Part shown: positions 13,796 through 26,200 of the stretch, one piece after another
How the letters are laid out: each line of letters begins with the position of its first letter
Numbering within the stretch: the stretch's first letter is position 1
Assembly (NCBI GenBank): GCA_027574665.1
Contig: CM050652.1
Coordinates: 10,396,589-10,460,588, forward strand
Origin: Rhynochetos jubatus
Lineage: Eukaryota > Chordata > Aves > Eurypygiformes > Rhynochetidae
Reading direction: 5' to 3'
Length of the DNA stretch: 64,000 bases
Notes under the pieces: model-generated
Seen by the model: only the letters and a program-made list of their open reading frames with translations
Databases searched by the model: none
What the model was told of the DNA's origin: nothing
Translations under genes and position numbers: made by a program

Positions 13796-14794
13796 CTTCT
13801 AAGTTTGTATTTTCAGCTATATAAATCAGCAGCTTACAAGCTGACCAGAGTGTTTTAGTTTCCATATTTGTTTGTTTATCGAAATATAAAACTAATTTAC
13901 TTGTATGATCTATCTTGTTAAAGTTTAGAATTAGGTTTTTTTGGTTTTGGGTTGTGAGTGTTTTGGGGGGCTTTTTTGGCTTAGGGTGCTGCATCTTAAG
14001 CCTTTAGTTAAGATTAAATAGGAGAGTAGGATCACAGCCTTGGGAGATCAGTAAAAACAGTTGCAATTAATTAGCAGTCTTCTAGCTTTGAAGCATCCTA
14101 AAAAGAATTGGATCTTAAATGTGTAAAATTCCCTTTGAAGAAATGTTTTCCTGAATATATTTTCCATAGAAATCAATACTTAGGGTTAGAAAGGTGCCTT
14201 CTCTTATTCAAAGGATGGTGATTCGCTTTCTGGTGGTTAACTGGTCCTGTGTCTGCTGAAGAAGAAAACAGTAGTTCATTAATCTGAAAATCTAAAATTG
14301 AAAGATGAATGTGTGTTTACATCAAAAGCCTGAGAGATGGAAATTAAGACTCAAAATTTAAAAACAAAAAAAAAAGTAAAAAAAAGGGGGAAAAGATCTG
14401 AGAAAACATATGATTGATGACATTTTTAAACTATCTGCATTCAAGATGATAAATTGGGCAATGTCATTGCAAACCAAAGTAGTAAGCTCAGTATTTTCAA
14501 TAGATACAGTATAAACAGGTTTGAAATCACATCTTCACGTGAGATGATACAGCAACATCCAAGCAGTATTTCTTTGTCAGCCAGAACAGAGCACTTAAAG
14601 CTCATTGGGCAGAATGAGCCCTCATTCATTCTGACTGCCAGGAATTGAATGTTTTGTAATTTAAGTTAAAATATTTCTTCTATTAACATTTTTGCTATAT
14701 AGTACTAATGTAATACAATTTTTCTAATTTAGTTCAAGCCGATCAAACTAAACTAAATACCCCCTGATTTTTCCAGCAACAAGAACATCTTCAA

Positions 14795-14810
14795 ACACAC
14801 ACACACACAC
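14795..14810. repeat. Short (AC)8 microsatellite
   Basis: Eight AC units are followed directly by a run of C. This is an ordinary simple repeat inside the intron and may vary in length between individuals. Confidence 0.9.
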
Positions 14811-16374
14811 CCCCCTGTGGTTGTCCCTCAGCAAGCATACTCCTACTTAATACATGTCAGTCATATGTTTGACTCTAAAACCTGCAAATATAAAATCACA
14901 AGCCTTTTCAGAGTGTCTAAGAATAAAAATCTTTATATATTAGCATGGAAAATAATTGATTTTATTAACAGTAATATGAACAAACACATCAGATTTGCAA
15001 AATCAGAACCAATATATCAGACATTATTTTCAAAGTTATCTAGCATACATAACAATAGAATTGACCCTGAAATCGTATGACTTGTACACTCATTTATATA
15101 ACAAACGACCTCTCGCCCATTCTGTTACAATTAAGCCATCAGAGGTAGAGATACTAGTATAGCGTATCATGAGAAAACTTAACCCTGTAGAGTTACTCCC
15201 CTGTGTGATGATGAAAAGCATCCAGTCCTACTGATACATTGAAAATCCCATATGTTGATGGTGTGGTTAAGAGTAAGTTCCTGTGTGCTTGTTTGTGTGT
15301 GTTGTATATTAGAGAATAGTTGTTTATTGGGTTCGTTGTGTGTGAGTTCCCAGTTCTGAGCCTCAAATCTGTAATATATTAATGAGACTTTCAGAAGCGT
15401 TTGATCAGAAGTCCTCTGATAAATGTGCAGAGCAGCCCACAAGAATTTCTAAGTCCTAAGGACAGACTAATGTTTAAATGCTTTTATAGGGGTACGCAAT
15501 CACTTTATGCAATGAGGTGCTTAATTTTTTTAAGACTGTATATTTCAACTTTTGTAAAGGACATTTAGACCCATTGTTAGAATGGTGGGTTTGCCTTCCC
15601 TATCAAGTCAGGAAAATTAAACTTTGCTGGTGCTAAATTTCAAATTTAGCTTATTTCAGACAATTAATTTCAAATAAGTATGCAGTTTGTTCAAATTACA
15701 CTGAAAAATCAGTCTCCTCAACAAAGATAATCTTAGAATTTCCCATAGCACAGTGCCAGAGTGCCAATATAGCTATTGTTTAAATTACAGCATCCTTTCT
15801 GCATATCAAATCATTTGTGTTAGAAACCAGCCAAGCAGCAATATGTTTAGTTAATCAATTATCATCCATACCCAGTTTATAATTAAAGGAATATTAACTA
15901 CCATGATGGATGTGTCTTGTAGCAGAAATTTAATTATATTACCAATTAATGTAATTAGCTTGGGTATTTAGGTGTTGTTGTTTTATGTTTATTGTATGGG
16001 TCCCTTTACATAATTTTCAGAGGGTCTCCCTCAATCTGAAATATTTACACTTTTCCAATTTTTAATTTTCTGTTAAAAAAGACACAACTGTTCACTTGTG
16101 TCACAAAAGGGGGACTATGCTGAGTGGTTTAGGCCGCTTAAAAGTTCAGTGTCACAAATATTAGGGGAAAAGCTAATGTTTTTAATATGAATATGTGAGA
16201 AACATGACAACAGAATTTGATGGCAAGGTCCCCTCTACTACTTATTTGACATGGAAAAGCATACAAAGGCAAAATCAAATTAGCAACAGATTAAAATTGT
16301 GCATGAATTAAAAATTATTTAGAGAGTCAGGGAAATCAAGGCAGGATTGGATTGTTGTGACATGGACTAGGGAA

Positions 16375-17380
16375 AAAGAGCAAGGAATTTCCTCCCGTTC
16401 GCTCATGAGGTTTGGAGTGGACCCCCTTGCTTTCTAAATTCCTCGAAAGAGAAGTCTAGGTGCAGCTGAATCCACCCCTAGTCCCAGACCTGGTCAACGG
16501 TTTGTGCCTAAGGAATCGGGGAAAGGATCAGAGTGTGTGAAGTTTTGTGCTTGGTGTGAAACTTGGGGATAGCAACAGTGTGGGGCAGCGATAATTCAAA
16601 GTTCCTCAACACTATTCAGATATGTCACACAATGAGATCACACAATGCCTCAGCAGGACTTAACTTTCAACAAATCAGTACAGTAACTTAATCAAAGACT
16701 TAACAAGGTTATCAACATAAAGGTACATGCACACACTGACACAGACAGATATGGAAATAGAGATAGATATATGTATATTTGTATGGAGGTACCTGTTAAA
16801 ATTTCCCCTTGAGTTCGATGAAAATATTCACGTCAGATGTCTGTGCATCAATGGGCGAAGAGTTGAGCCTCAAGGAGGGTTTATTCAGCCCAGTTTGTGT
16901 TGACTGTTCTCTGATTTCACAAACTTGAGAGTTTGCGAGCTCTGAGAGGCGTCCCACTCAGAGGGAGATGCTGGGCGCAGCCTGCTGCGGTCCAGGAGAG
17001 CTCAAAGGGTCATCCTTGGAACTGCTATTTATAGGGTTGCCAGATAATTGACTTTAGGCATAAATAATTTTACGTCCTGGCCTTAATTGGGGCAGGTAGT
17101 CATTGGAATTCACAGCTGGTACCGATCTCTCCAGACTGCGATAAGGTTCAAGGCTGGCAGGGGATGATTTCACTCTCATCCCACACTGTAACGAGGCAAC
17201 TGACCCCTAGTATGGCCATTCCCCACCTTGGCAGTGCAAGAGTGTTTCGATATGATAAAGGGCGCTTAACCACCAAACTCCCTGCACAATGGCCAAGGGT
17301 TGACAGGAATCTCCAAGGCCATAAAACTTTCCAGGAGTTAAGAGGGGAAGAAATGCACCACCACAACTTGTCATGTCCAA
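16375..17380 (-). mobile_element. Endogenous retrovirus LTR-like element, minus strand
   Basis: This 1 kb block is richer in GC and CpG than its surroundings. Read on the minus strand it has the order of an LTR. A U3-like part (from about 17380) is followed by a TATA box, TATAAATAG (17025-17033). About 140 nt later a polyadenylation signal, AATAAA (16880-16885), appears, and the sequence then continues through a long U5-like or internal part to about 16375. No gag, pol or env reading frame is present, so it is a solo LTR or an LTR with a short internal remnant. The exact ends and the family (ERVL-like or ERV1-like) cannot be fixed by eye. It lies antisense to PCLO. Confidence 0.6.
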
Positions 17381-17395
17381 AAAAAGGCTTAAAAA

Positions 17396-17452
17396 ATTTG
17401 CATTCTTTTGCATTATTATGTTCTTTTGCATTACATTTGCATTATTTTACAT
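17396..17452. repeat. Imperfect tandem TTTTGCATTA repeats
   Basis: About four spaced copies of a TTTGCATT core lie in 57 bases, and two of them (17396-17403 and 17435-17442) are exact ATTTGCAT octamers. The cluster sits just outside or at the U3 end of the minus-strand LTR. It may be part of that element's promoter-proximal sequence or a simple degenerate repeat. Confidence 0.6.
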
Positions 17453-17517
17453 TCCCTGGTGTAAGGTCTTACAAGAAGCTGACTTTCTTAAAGATGTTGC
17501 TCCGGTCTTCAAATTAC

Positions 17518-17542
17518 AAAAAAAAAAAAAAAAAAAAAAAAA
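17518..17542. repeat. A25 homopolymer tract
   Basis: An uninterrupted run of about 25 A follows 'caaattac'. It could be the tail of a retroposed sequence on the plus strand or a simple A expansion. The sequence before it shows no recognisable gene. The run gives a spurious poly-Lys stretch in an open frame. Confidence 0.9.
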
Positions 17543-20048
17543 TCAAACATGTATAGAGGGGCCACTCTGGCTTAAATCTTCAGCAAAAACTTCAAGGAAC
17601 TTACTAGTAAATTTCATATTATCATCTGAGTATTTGCAACTCCTACTGAGGATAATTAGACATGCCTGCACAGTGTTTCACAATGGGTTTTTGAACTGGG
17701 AAATTTGCACTGGACAAAAAAACGAAGTGAACTTGAGAGGACATTCTAGCTATATCAAATCTTTGTACAGTTGTAACTTCCAGAGTTATTGTTCATGTTG
17801 TCGTAGGACTGAGTTTACAGATGCCCTTAATCTCTTATCTGTTCTGAAAGTATCAAGGCTAAATATCACCACATAGGTAAAACAAAAATACAGACTCTGA
17901 AATGGGTTTATATGACAGATCTGAACTTTATCTCAAACTTGGATATAAATATAACCTAGGGGTGAATTATGTTCAACATATGCATACAAAACTCCTACCT
18001 GTACTCCTGGTAGTACCTTAGGAAAATCAATGTCTCCTGGTAAGAACTATGATGGATAAACAGTACAAAATCTGGCCTGCAAAGAGTCTTGATCATCCTT
18101 CTTAAAAACTCAACCTCTATCATATGGTTTGTCATATTTATTTACACTAGCCCCCACCCATATCGTGGCTTCTTCCCACAATACCCATGAAACTCATCCT
18201 TGGCCATCAGCCCACACTGAAATCATTCACTAAACATTCTGTATACTGATAACACATTACCAGTGCTCATCCCGTCACTGAATCCGCACCCAAATTGTGT
18301 TACATTAGAGCACAAAACATAAACCTAATGGAAGTATACCCTCTCCCCAAGACTGATCTGTACCCATCACCTGAGGTGCCACCAGCCCACACCAGTAGTT
18401 GTGTGGCTGAACTACTTGCATGCTCCAGCAATGCATACTGCTTGATTTATATAGCAGTCTGTTCATTTCAGCGTGTTAAATATACCTATGTACAGTAAAT
18501 AGTGTGCTGTTGCTCTAAGAACAGTCCTCATATATTTCCTTTTAATTCCTCACCATTAGTTTTCCTTGGTTGCTCTCACCTACCTGTTTTATCAGTATAT
18601 TAGAGGGATACACCATTTTTGTCTAGGTTTGTAGTGATGGAATAAGCTGTTTCCATCTTATGCAATTCCTGCTAAACCACTGAAGTAGGAAGTCTGCTGT
18701 GGCCTGCTTACCTTGATATTGTGCTGCAGACCATGCCCGGTGTGCATGCAGGTATCTGCACACCAGGCATCTCCCAAAAGTAAAGGAAATGCTTGTTTGG
18801 AAAATATCTAAGATGCAGTTATGGGGAAGCCTGAGGCACAAAGGATATAGGTTTAGCTAAACTGGGGTAGAAAAACTAGTGGAAACATCCTTGACTAGAA
18901 ACTCTGTGTGGCTATCTTGCTTCTAAAACAAATTCAGGGCTGACTGACCAAACACTAATAGTATCATACGGAAAAACCTTAATCTTAGCACAGAGATTGC
19001 GTGGTGAGCTTCCTATAACTGATTAGTCTAATCACTCAGCAGGCTTGGCATATTAAATTAATAAATTGAAAATTATTTAGCCATTACAGTAAAGGTGGGA
19101 AAATCATCCTTTACATTCTCAGATCAAAGTGTGAAGCACCTCAGATGAAATTTTCTTTTTCTTCAAAGAAGTAATTTGTTTTTCTTGTATGGGAACTATT
19201 TTTTAAAAAAGCAGGAGAGCATGAAAAATTGGCAATGCACAGGATTAGCTTTATGAGACTTCTTTAAACTTCTGTTTTCACTCTCATTGTTCTGTACATA
19301 AAGGAGATTAGTGATCGTCTTCTCTTCAGCTAAAATAATCCGAGTGATCAAAATATTTTCATCTTTGTAATTCTTTTAAAAGGGAGAAAATATGTTAGTT
19401 TTGATGATGCTTTAGACAGACCAATTGTAGACTTTTCCCATTCTGATAATTTGTACAACCTTTGATTTGAAAGATATCAATTTAAAGCAAACATTTAAGA
19501 AAAATAATAGCATTTGCCAAATACAGGTTCATGTAAATATACATGCTTTGCTGCTGGAGCTCAATGATCTCTGTCTTTATATTTATTCTGAAAGTTCAGT
19601 TACTATGATATTGCAGCTAAGTTGTATGCATGTTTTAGGCATATGATAAAGCTATCCTTTGAATCTGCACTCCACATGGATTTCTAGCAATTTGATCCCA
19701 TTTAATTAATGCTGCAAATTATGGTTTGCTTGAAATAGGTTTCCCATGGAAATAGTCCCTTCAGTAAGGCTATCAGAAGAAGGTAGGATTGGCTTCAGTG
19801 TCATTTTTATTGAGTTATTTGTGTGATGTTACTTATACAGTAGTTACTCAAGATCTTTTCCTATGCCGAAATGCTTCTACTCCAAGTTAAGTCTTTGGAA
19901 AAGTGGCAGATGGGACTGCAGTTAAACTTAATCTTCCAACCATAGCCAGAAGTTACTGGAAACATCCTTCAGTAACATCTGATGAATTGTACTCTTCATT
20001 TCTTTCCAGTGAATTATTCATCGCTTCATCTCCTTTTAAAGTTTTCTC

Positions 20049-20076
20049 TTTTTTTTTTTTTTTTTTTTGATCACAG
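20049..20076 (+). promoter_or_regulatory. PCLO: 3' splice site of the first PDZ exon with a T20 pyrimidine tract
   Basis: Twenty consecutive T (20049-20068) are followed by GATCACAG, and the exon starts right after the AG. A pure T homopolymer this close to the acceptor is the best kind of U2AF65 target. It is also prone to length change, so the count here may differ between alleles or assemblies. Confidence 0.85.
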
Positions 20077-20202
20077 GCAATGGACTGGGGATCCGAGTTG
20101 TAGGTGGGAAGGAAATTCCAGGAAGCAGTGGAGAAATTGGAGCTTATATTGCCAAGATCTTGCCGGGGGGCAATGCAGAGCAGACGGGGAAGCTGGTAGA
20201 GG
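20077..20202 (+). CDS. PCLO: PCLO exon: N-terminal half of the PDZ domain (partial CDS)
   Basis: This 126-nt exon completes a split Gly codon and reads [19 protein letters not shown], then [20 protein letters not shown] and VEG, ending with the first base of a Gly codon. NGLGI is the carboxylate-binding loop of a PDZ domain (the X-Phi-G-Phi position). [18 protein letters not shown] is the beta-3 to alpha-A section that precedes the 'G..VLEWNG' strand. The start follows the AG at 20075-20076 and the donor is GTAAGA. The Piccolo PDZ domain acts at the presynaptic active zone and has been reported to bind the cAMP sensor EPAC2 (cAMP-GEFII); that is family knowledge. The frame is intact. Reading on into the intron meets a stop after about 19 codons, which confirms the donor. 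Confidence 0.97.
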
Positions 20203-23200
20203 GTAAGATTAATACATTATCAAAAGATGAAACCACAGCAGAACTGGGAATTTGGTAGAATTATTTGTAATATAGACTTTTCTCTTGCACAACTTGGTGT
20301 AATCATGTGCAAGGAGTGAGGGGCATCTGAGAGCTCCTCTAAACCTCCAAGAGTCTTAAAGTGCAAAAGGGCTGATAGAACATCATTTTATGACTTCGAT
20401 CGCCAAAGACAATTGTCATGATGAGCAGTATTATGGCATGTCTTCAGTAATATATGCCAACATGCTGTATTGGGGGTAAGACAATATGGCGAGAGTCAAC
20501 TGTGTATTATTGACATATATTATCAAAGTATATAATGGAAATGCTATTTTGAAGATATTTAACCTGCCTTGATCATTTAGGTATCTACGTTTGGGTTTAC
20601 TTACATTTCTTAGTTGCACAGGTAAAACAGATCACAGATCCTGTTAATTCACTGTCAAGTTTGTTTGTTTGTTTTAGTGGAAATATGGCTGATGCATATT
20701 TAGTCTCTGCTCTTCAGAGGTGCTAAAATCCATTGAGGTCTTCAATCGTTCTCATATTGATGTGTGTAAATACAGCCAAACTGCTGTAGTTACCAATATT
20801 GCTGATATTGCTGTGTTTGAAAATAGAGGTTAGTCTTCATTTCTTTTTCAAGTTATTTGCTGTCTCTCACATCAGATGCAGAAAACTTTATAAGTCACTA
20901 AATGACAATTTCATATTAATAATTTGTATGTTAATCATGGCTTACTTTTTTCTGCTGAAATGCTGTGTGACCTCAAATTAGAGTATTTATCTAGTCATCA
21001 ACTAAACATACACTGATGTCATTATAACCTACTATCTCAACTCATTAGCCTTTCTAAGAACAGGATTCACTGCATAATATCCCATCAACAAAATTAATTC
21101 CTCTGATTCTATAAATAGAAAACAATGGGTCAGCTCTGATATTCCTATCAATAGCATAAGAAATGAGGATAGACATACAGTGGTTATGAAGGAAGGCAAA
21201 GTTCTACCTGCTGACTGTATCTTCGAAGAAAGGACAGACTTTGAAATACAGAGAGCATTCCTTTCCTTAGGGAATAACAATCCATAAAATTTTAGCCTAT
21301 TTAAATAGCTTTGGAGGAGTCTTACTGCTGAAAAGTTTATTTATAGTTCTGACTAGCAAATACCAGTCGTCTTGGTTCTCTCACCTTGAATTGCTTTCAG
21401 ATGTCAAAAATATCTCTGATTCATCACTCTGGCATTACAAAAACTGGAGGTGGAAGACTCATTCCACTGAGCTCATCAAGTGCAGGGACTGTGTCAATTT
21501 GATAGATGTGTCTGTGCTCCCTCTCGTGTTGACAGAAGCAGTTCAGTTATATTCCACCTGGTAAATCCACTGGGTGAATGGCATTTTATACTGCCAGCAT
21601 TTTTCAGAAACAAAAGGACCTAGAGTAAAGAGCAGAAATAAAATATTAATGTGTGTTACCAACTGTTACAAATTTGCTGGCTGCCCTCAGCATTCAGGTT
21701 TTCTCATTGGACCATTTCAGCAGGCTGACTGAAGATCCTAGGAACTGATGAACCATGGGTGCCTTTTTTTCCAAGTTTTCAATCAGGCAGGCACGCTGTG
21801 TTACAGTGCTTCAGCCAGCTGACATTCACTGAGATGAAGAGATTCCCTGACTTTCCAGTCTCCAGGCAATTCGGGGGAACCTGCATGGTCTAAAAGCTAA
21901 TGGTGAACTTGATTTATGATGACCTTACTGCCTTTGCTGACACTCCACTCAACAGCAACCATGACACTCGGGTGCATGTTTATTTTTAATATGTATGTCT
22001 CATTCAAATAATGTCTTCCCAAACTTAGAAGTAGGAAAATCATATACAGTGAAGACAAAACCTCTCATTAATAAAACACTGAAATAGCACCCCTAGTTTC
22101 TATTTTATAGCAAATATAACGATGTAACAATTCTAGCATACCATAGAAGGATGCCACCTACCTTATGAGTCAGACCTTCACTGTAGAATTTTAGTGCATA
22201 AACAGTCCGTGCAAGCAGAGAGACATGCTATTCAATTTAATTCAGTTGGATTTTGCATTTTATAATTAAATAAAAATATTCATCATACAGGGATATTTTA
22301 AGCTTCCCCATCCTGAAGCTGGTCCAATAATATTATAGGAAAAAATACCTGATGTACGTACAGACAATGGAATATAATGCCACCCTGTGAAAGCTGCTAA
22401 GTAGGTCAGAAAAGAGAAAACGCACTGCTGTCTGACAGTTCTGTGTTATTTAATGGTGCCCCGCCCCTCAGTCCAATCATTAGGCACTTGTTTTGTTCTG
22501 GAAGAATGACTACTCCCCTTAGGATGTAAGAAACATTGCTCCTCAAAACACCCTGAAGGTCCTCTAAGAAAAACCACCTGCAGCCTGATGACAGGTACCG
22601 AGAGCAGGTAAAATCACATCCAATGTCCTCAGCATCATTCTGAATGTTGACACTGGGTTTTCAAATGTACTCAATATCTTTTAGATGAACTCAAGTCTCC
22701 TCATTCCTCTTATCTCCATTCACTCTTCCTTCTTCTGTAGAACGTCTTACGTACTCGTACATATTCAAGTGTCACAGTTTCCTTTTGTAAGAAGACTGTT
22801 GGTGCACAGCTCGCTCCCTCTGTCTCTAATGCCCTAATACGTGAGCCAAGAAACATTAGAATAATTCCTCAGATTGAAACTAAGAGCCTTCCCTTGGACT
22901 GTCATGAGATGGCACAGCTTATTATTTCTTGAAGCCATGGACCATGACCATGGTGTCAAAGAGAACACTTCCTCACAGATATTAAGGCGATAAGGGGAGA
23001 AACATGTTGTTCACTGCTTGCCACCATACAGCTTTCCACACAAGGACTGACATGAGATGAAGAGTGCGTACCAAAACATCATGCTGTGACTGGAAAAAGA
23101 TGGCCACATCTAGACGAGTGGGAAATGTTTTCCACCCAAACCAGAATTTGACAGGAGAAAGGAGCAAAGACCTATCTGGATTATGTCCATGGACTTCAGA

Positions 23201-26200
23201 GAGCAGCAAGCTCCCAACCTTCAGTTCTCTGAAGAAGGGGGCAGACCCTACCTTGACCAAAAAGCTCTGCAGCTCTCAGCCATGGTGTGGACTTCGGCTG
23301 CTGAAATAGACCCCTTCAAGCTTTCCCTAGCCTCAGGCTTCACAACAGAAGAATGTATACGGAGAGATTTCTTTTAAGTCAGAAAAGAAAGACCTCGGGC
23401 TGAGTGGGTCCCTCATCTGTATAGGTCCAAGTGTCATTACCACAGCTCTTCATTATTTCCAGGACGTGCTGTCTGCATTAAGTGGAGAAAAATATCTTGA
23501 GCATTTATAGTACCTATAATGCTTCCTCTGAGGGTAATGTGAATAAGGCTAATGAACAGACTAGAGAGGAGATGGCCAATTTGGAGAGATGATTAACTGT
23601 ACTTTGGTTTTCTAGTGTAAGTATAATGAATCCAGGCATAAGCAATGTTGGAGAGAGGCTACTGGAGTATTAGCATCACTATTTAATCTGCAAAGTATTT
23701 CCTGGGTTCTGGGCAATAATATCTTTGAATACAAGCAGCTTTCTAACTCCTCCAGGTAAGAGTGCCAATTAGCCAACTTCCAGAAGCTGTTTCAGCTCAC
23801 AGATCATAAGTTTTCGAGCATAACTTTTCAAGTTTTTAAGTCCCTTCATATTAAAGCATATTATTTAGAAACATATTATTTAAGCCCTCTCACAGGAACA
23901 GTGGAGCATGTGACTGGATTATTGACCACTCGATGAAAGGAGCAGAAAGAATGTGTTACGAGAAGTTTTTCTGCTACTTGTTTGAACCGCTCTGGGGCCA
24001 GTTTGGGTGGCACCAAGTGCGGAATAGCAAGCCCAGAGCCAGTTTCAGAAGGACTTTTGCAAAGGCAATAGCATATGGGATGGCTGTCCATCTTATCAAA
24101 ACTGTTTCTTGTCATATCTTAGACATACTTTGGATGTTGTTTGGAAAACAAAATATGGCTGGAATTGTAATGGGCACATAAATAATTGGAAAACCAAAAG
24201 AGAAGCAGGAAGTCACTATCCTTCCCCCCACTCCTCTAGATGCTTTTCCCTCTCATCCCTGAGTTTTACATGGGTTCAAGTGTAACACTGACTGATCCTG
24301 CTCATCTGTCAGTGGAAAGTGCAATAGGCACCGGGTCTTCCTGAGATTTGAAAGACTGTATTGAGTGCTGCTTGCTGTTTACCCAGCTAAAATTAGAAAC
24401 ATTGATCAGGGCATCACAGTGAAAAGAGCTTTTCCCATCCCCATAAAGCTAGGGATAGTGAAGAGCCAGCATCCCTTCCTGAGTCCCTCTGATAATTACA
24501 CTCCTGGCAGAAAGTAGATAGCATGATGAAGCTGGAAAATGATGAAAAGTAATTAAAAGGAACACCAGAAGGGAAGGAAAAATTCTGAAAAATACTTCGG
24601 ATCAGGTCTTTAATGAACAGCAGTAGTCTTCCCATCCTGCGCTTCCATTTTGAAGTTTGACTGCTTTAATTTATTACTGCATTGGAGAAAGCAAAGAATT
24701 AACTTTATCCTGTTCTCTGAACATTAGTCTTAGTGATTTATTGTGTTGTCCATGTTTATTTTGTGGGGTTAGAAGAGAAGAGAGCTTGCCTTCAACGTAT
24801 CCCCTGAGCTACAGGCTCAGGTTTATCTGTCCTGGCAGAAACTGACGTTATCAATGTAAGTGTGCACAAAATAACAGACAATGCCATAGCTCAGTTGAAA
24901 GCTTTGCCCTAAAGCTCTTTAGAAAGAACTTAATCTAAACAAACCCCTAAACACCCCCTATCAGCCGTAAATCTTCACTTGCGTTGTTGTGTCCTTTCAC
25001 CCGTGTATTTTGTTCTGCCTTGTACTTCCTTCAAGGGGATAATGACTAATAAATGGGCAGTGTTGTTCTTGCTAAGCATGGCTGTGGGCATTCAGCATAC
25101 AAGAAATGACTTTAAAATATATATAAATTAATGTTTTATGAAAAGGAAAGTCCATTCTAAAAAATGTAGTAGAAAAGACACCCCAGCGAAGTGTGTCACA
25201 CGTTAAAACTAACGTTGTATCTGCTAGAACGAAGCAAGGAAGAAAGCCTTCTCACACTGGTTTAACCATTCCATATGCAATCCCACGGATGCTGGCCTCA
25301 GTCCTGTTCTTAATATGGTAGGTGGTAAGAGGTACTGAAAGTTCGGTTTGGCCATTTGCTGAGGTATGAGAAGGAAATCAGAATCAGTAGAAGGTATGAG
25401 AATTGTTTCAACACCTGTGTGGGGCTTACGGAAAGAAACGGGGGAAGACTTGTAGTGTGAACATTTGACATGGAAATCTGTGAAAGCTGATTATTGTAAC
25501 ACAGTCCAGAGTTTTATTTACTGTATCTGTTTGAGGCTGTTGAAACACACATAGAAAATAAGACTTTCCCCTCCTTCACAATATAGGGCACCTAGTTTAT
25601 GGAGATTTGGGTTAATCTTAGGGTGACAGAATGATACAACTGAGGATTTTCGAGGATACTTCATTAGGAAAGTTCTTGTATATCTAGAATATCTGTTTTA
25701 CTGGGACAAAGCAGGTAATAAGAGTTTGTAATGTTTTGGCCAAGCATTGTAATTGCTATATATTTCATTTTCCTGCAATAAAGATCAACACTGAAAATAG
25801 CTATTAGAAGTAACTTGGATCTAGGAAGTAGTTAGCCAGCTGTGTAGACAGCTTTCAGATTTCAGTAGAGATTTTAGGATCTTTTTAATGTAAGGGAATG
25901 ATAATGATAAGGGAAATCATGTGGCACATAAATTTCTCAAGGCTATGAGAAATAAGCATTAAGTCATATTAGGACCATTAAAAACCTGATCTCTTGCATA
26001 ACATAGGTTTCAAATTTTTCACTTCTGCATTTAGCTCAGTTATGCACTATGTAAACTAGTATATATTATACCTCCTTTATGATAAGAACTCTGAAAATAC
26101 CTTGATTGTTGCTGAAACTCAATTTTGATGGAAAATCACTGTCATACAAATTGCACCAGGAAATTTGATTCTTATTAACAAATAAATAGTTGCGTCAAAA

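Larger units (their letters stand above)
1..20076 (+). other. PCLO: Intron sequence upstream of the first PDZ exon
   Basis: This is AT-rich non-coding sequence, inferred to be the PCLO intron before the PDZ domain because the exon at 20077 opens with the last two bases of a split Gly codon. Three CR1 fragments and a minus-strand LTR are listed separately. Between them (1-3092, 3517-7977, 8758-12611, 13796-16374, 17381-20048) I see only short chance reading frames, A or T tracts and a short AC repeat. I looked for AG-exon-GT blocks in Piccolo-like sequence and recognised none, but a small exon of the poorly conserved region before the PDZ domain could have been missed. Confidence 0.7.

Noticed and set aside
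17373-17876. 167-aa plus-strand open frame, the longest in the window
   Set aside because: It starts beside the LTR, runs through the octamer repeats and translates the A25 tract as poly-Lys. No domain is recognisable and it has low-complexity composition, so it is a chance frame.
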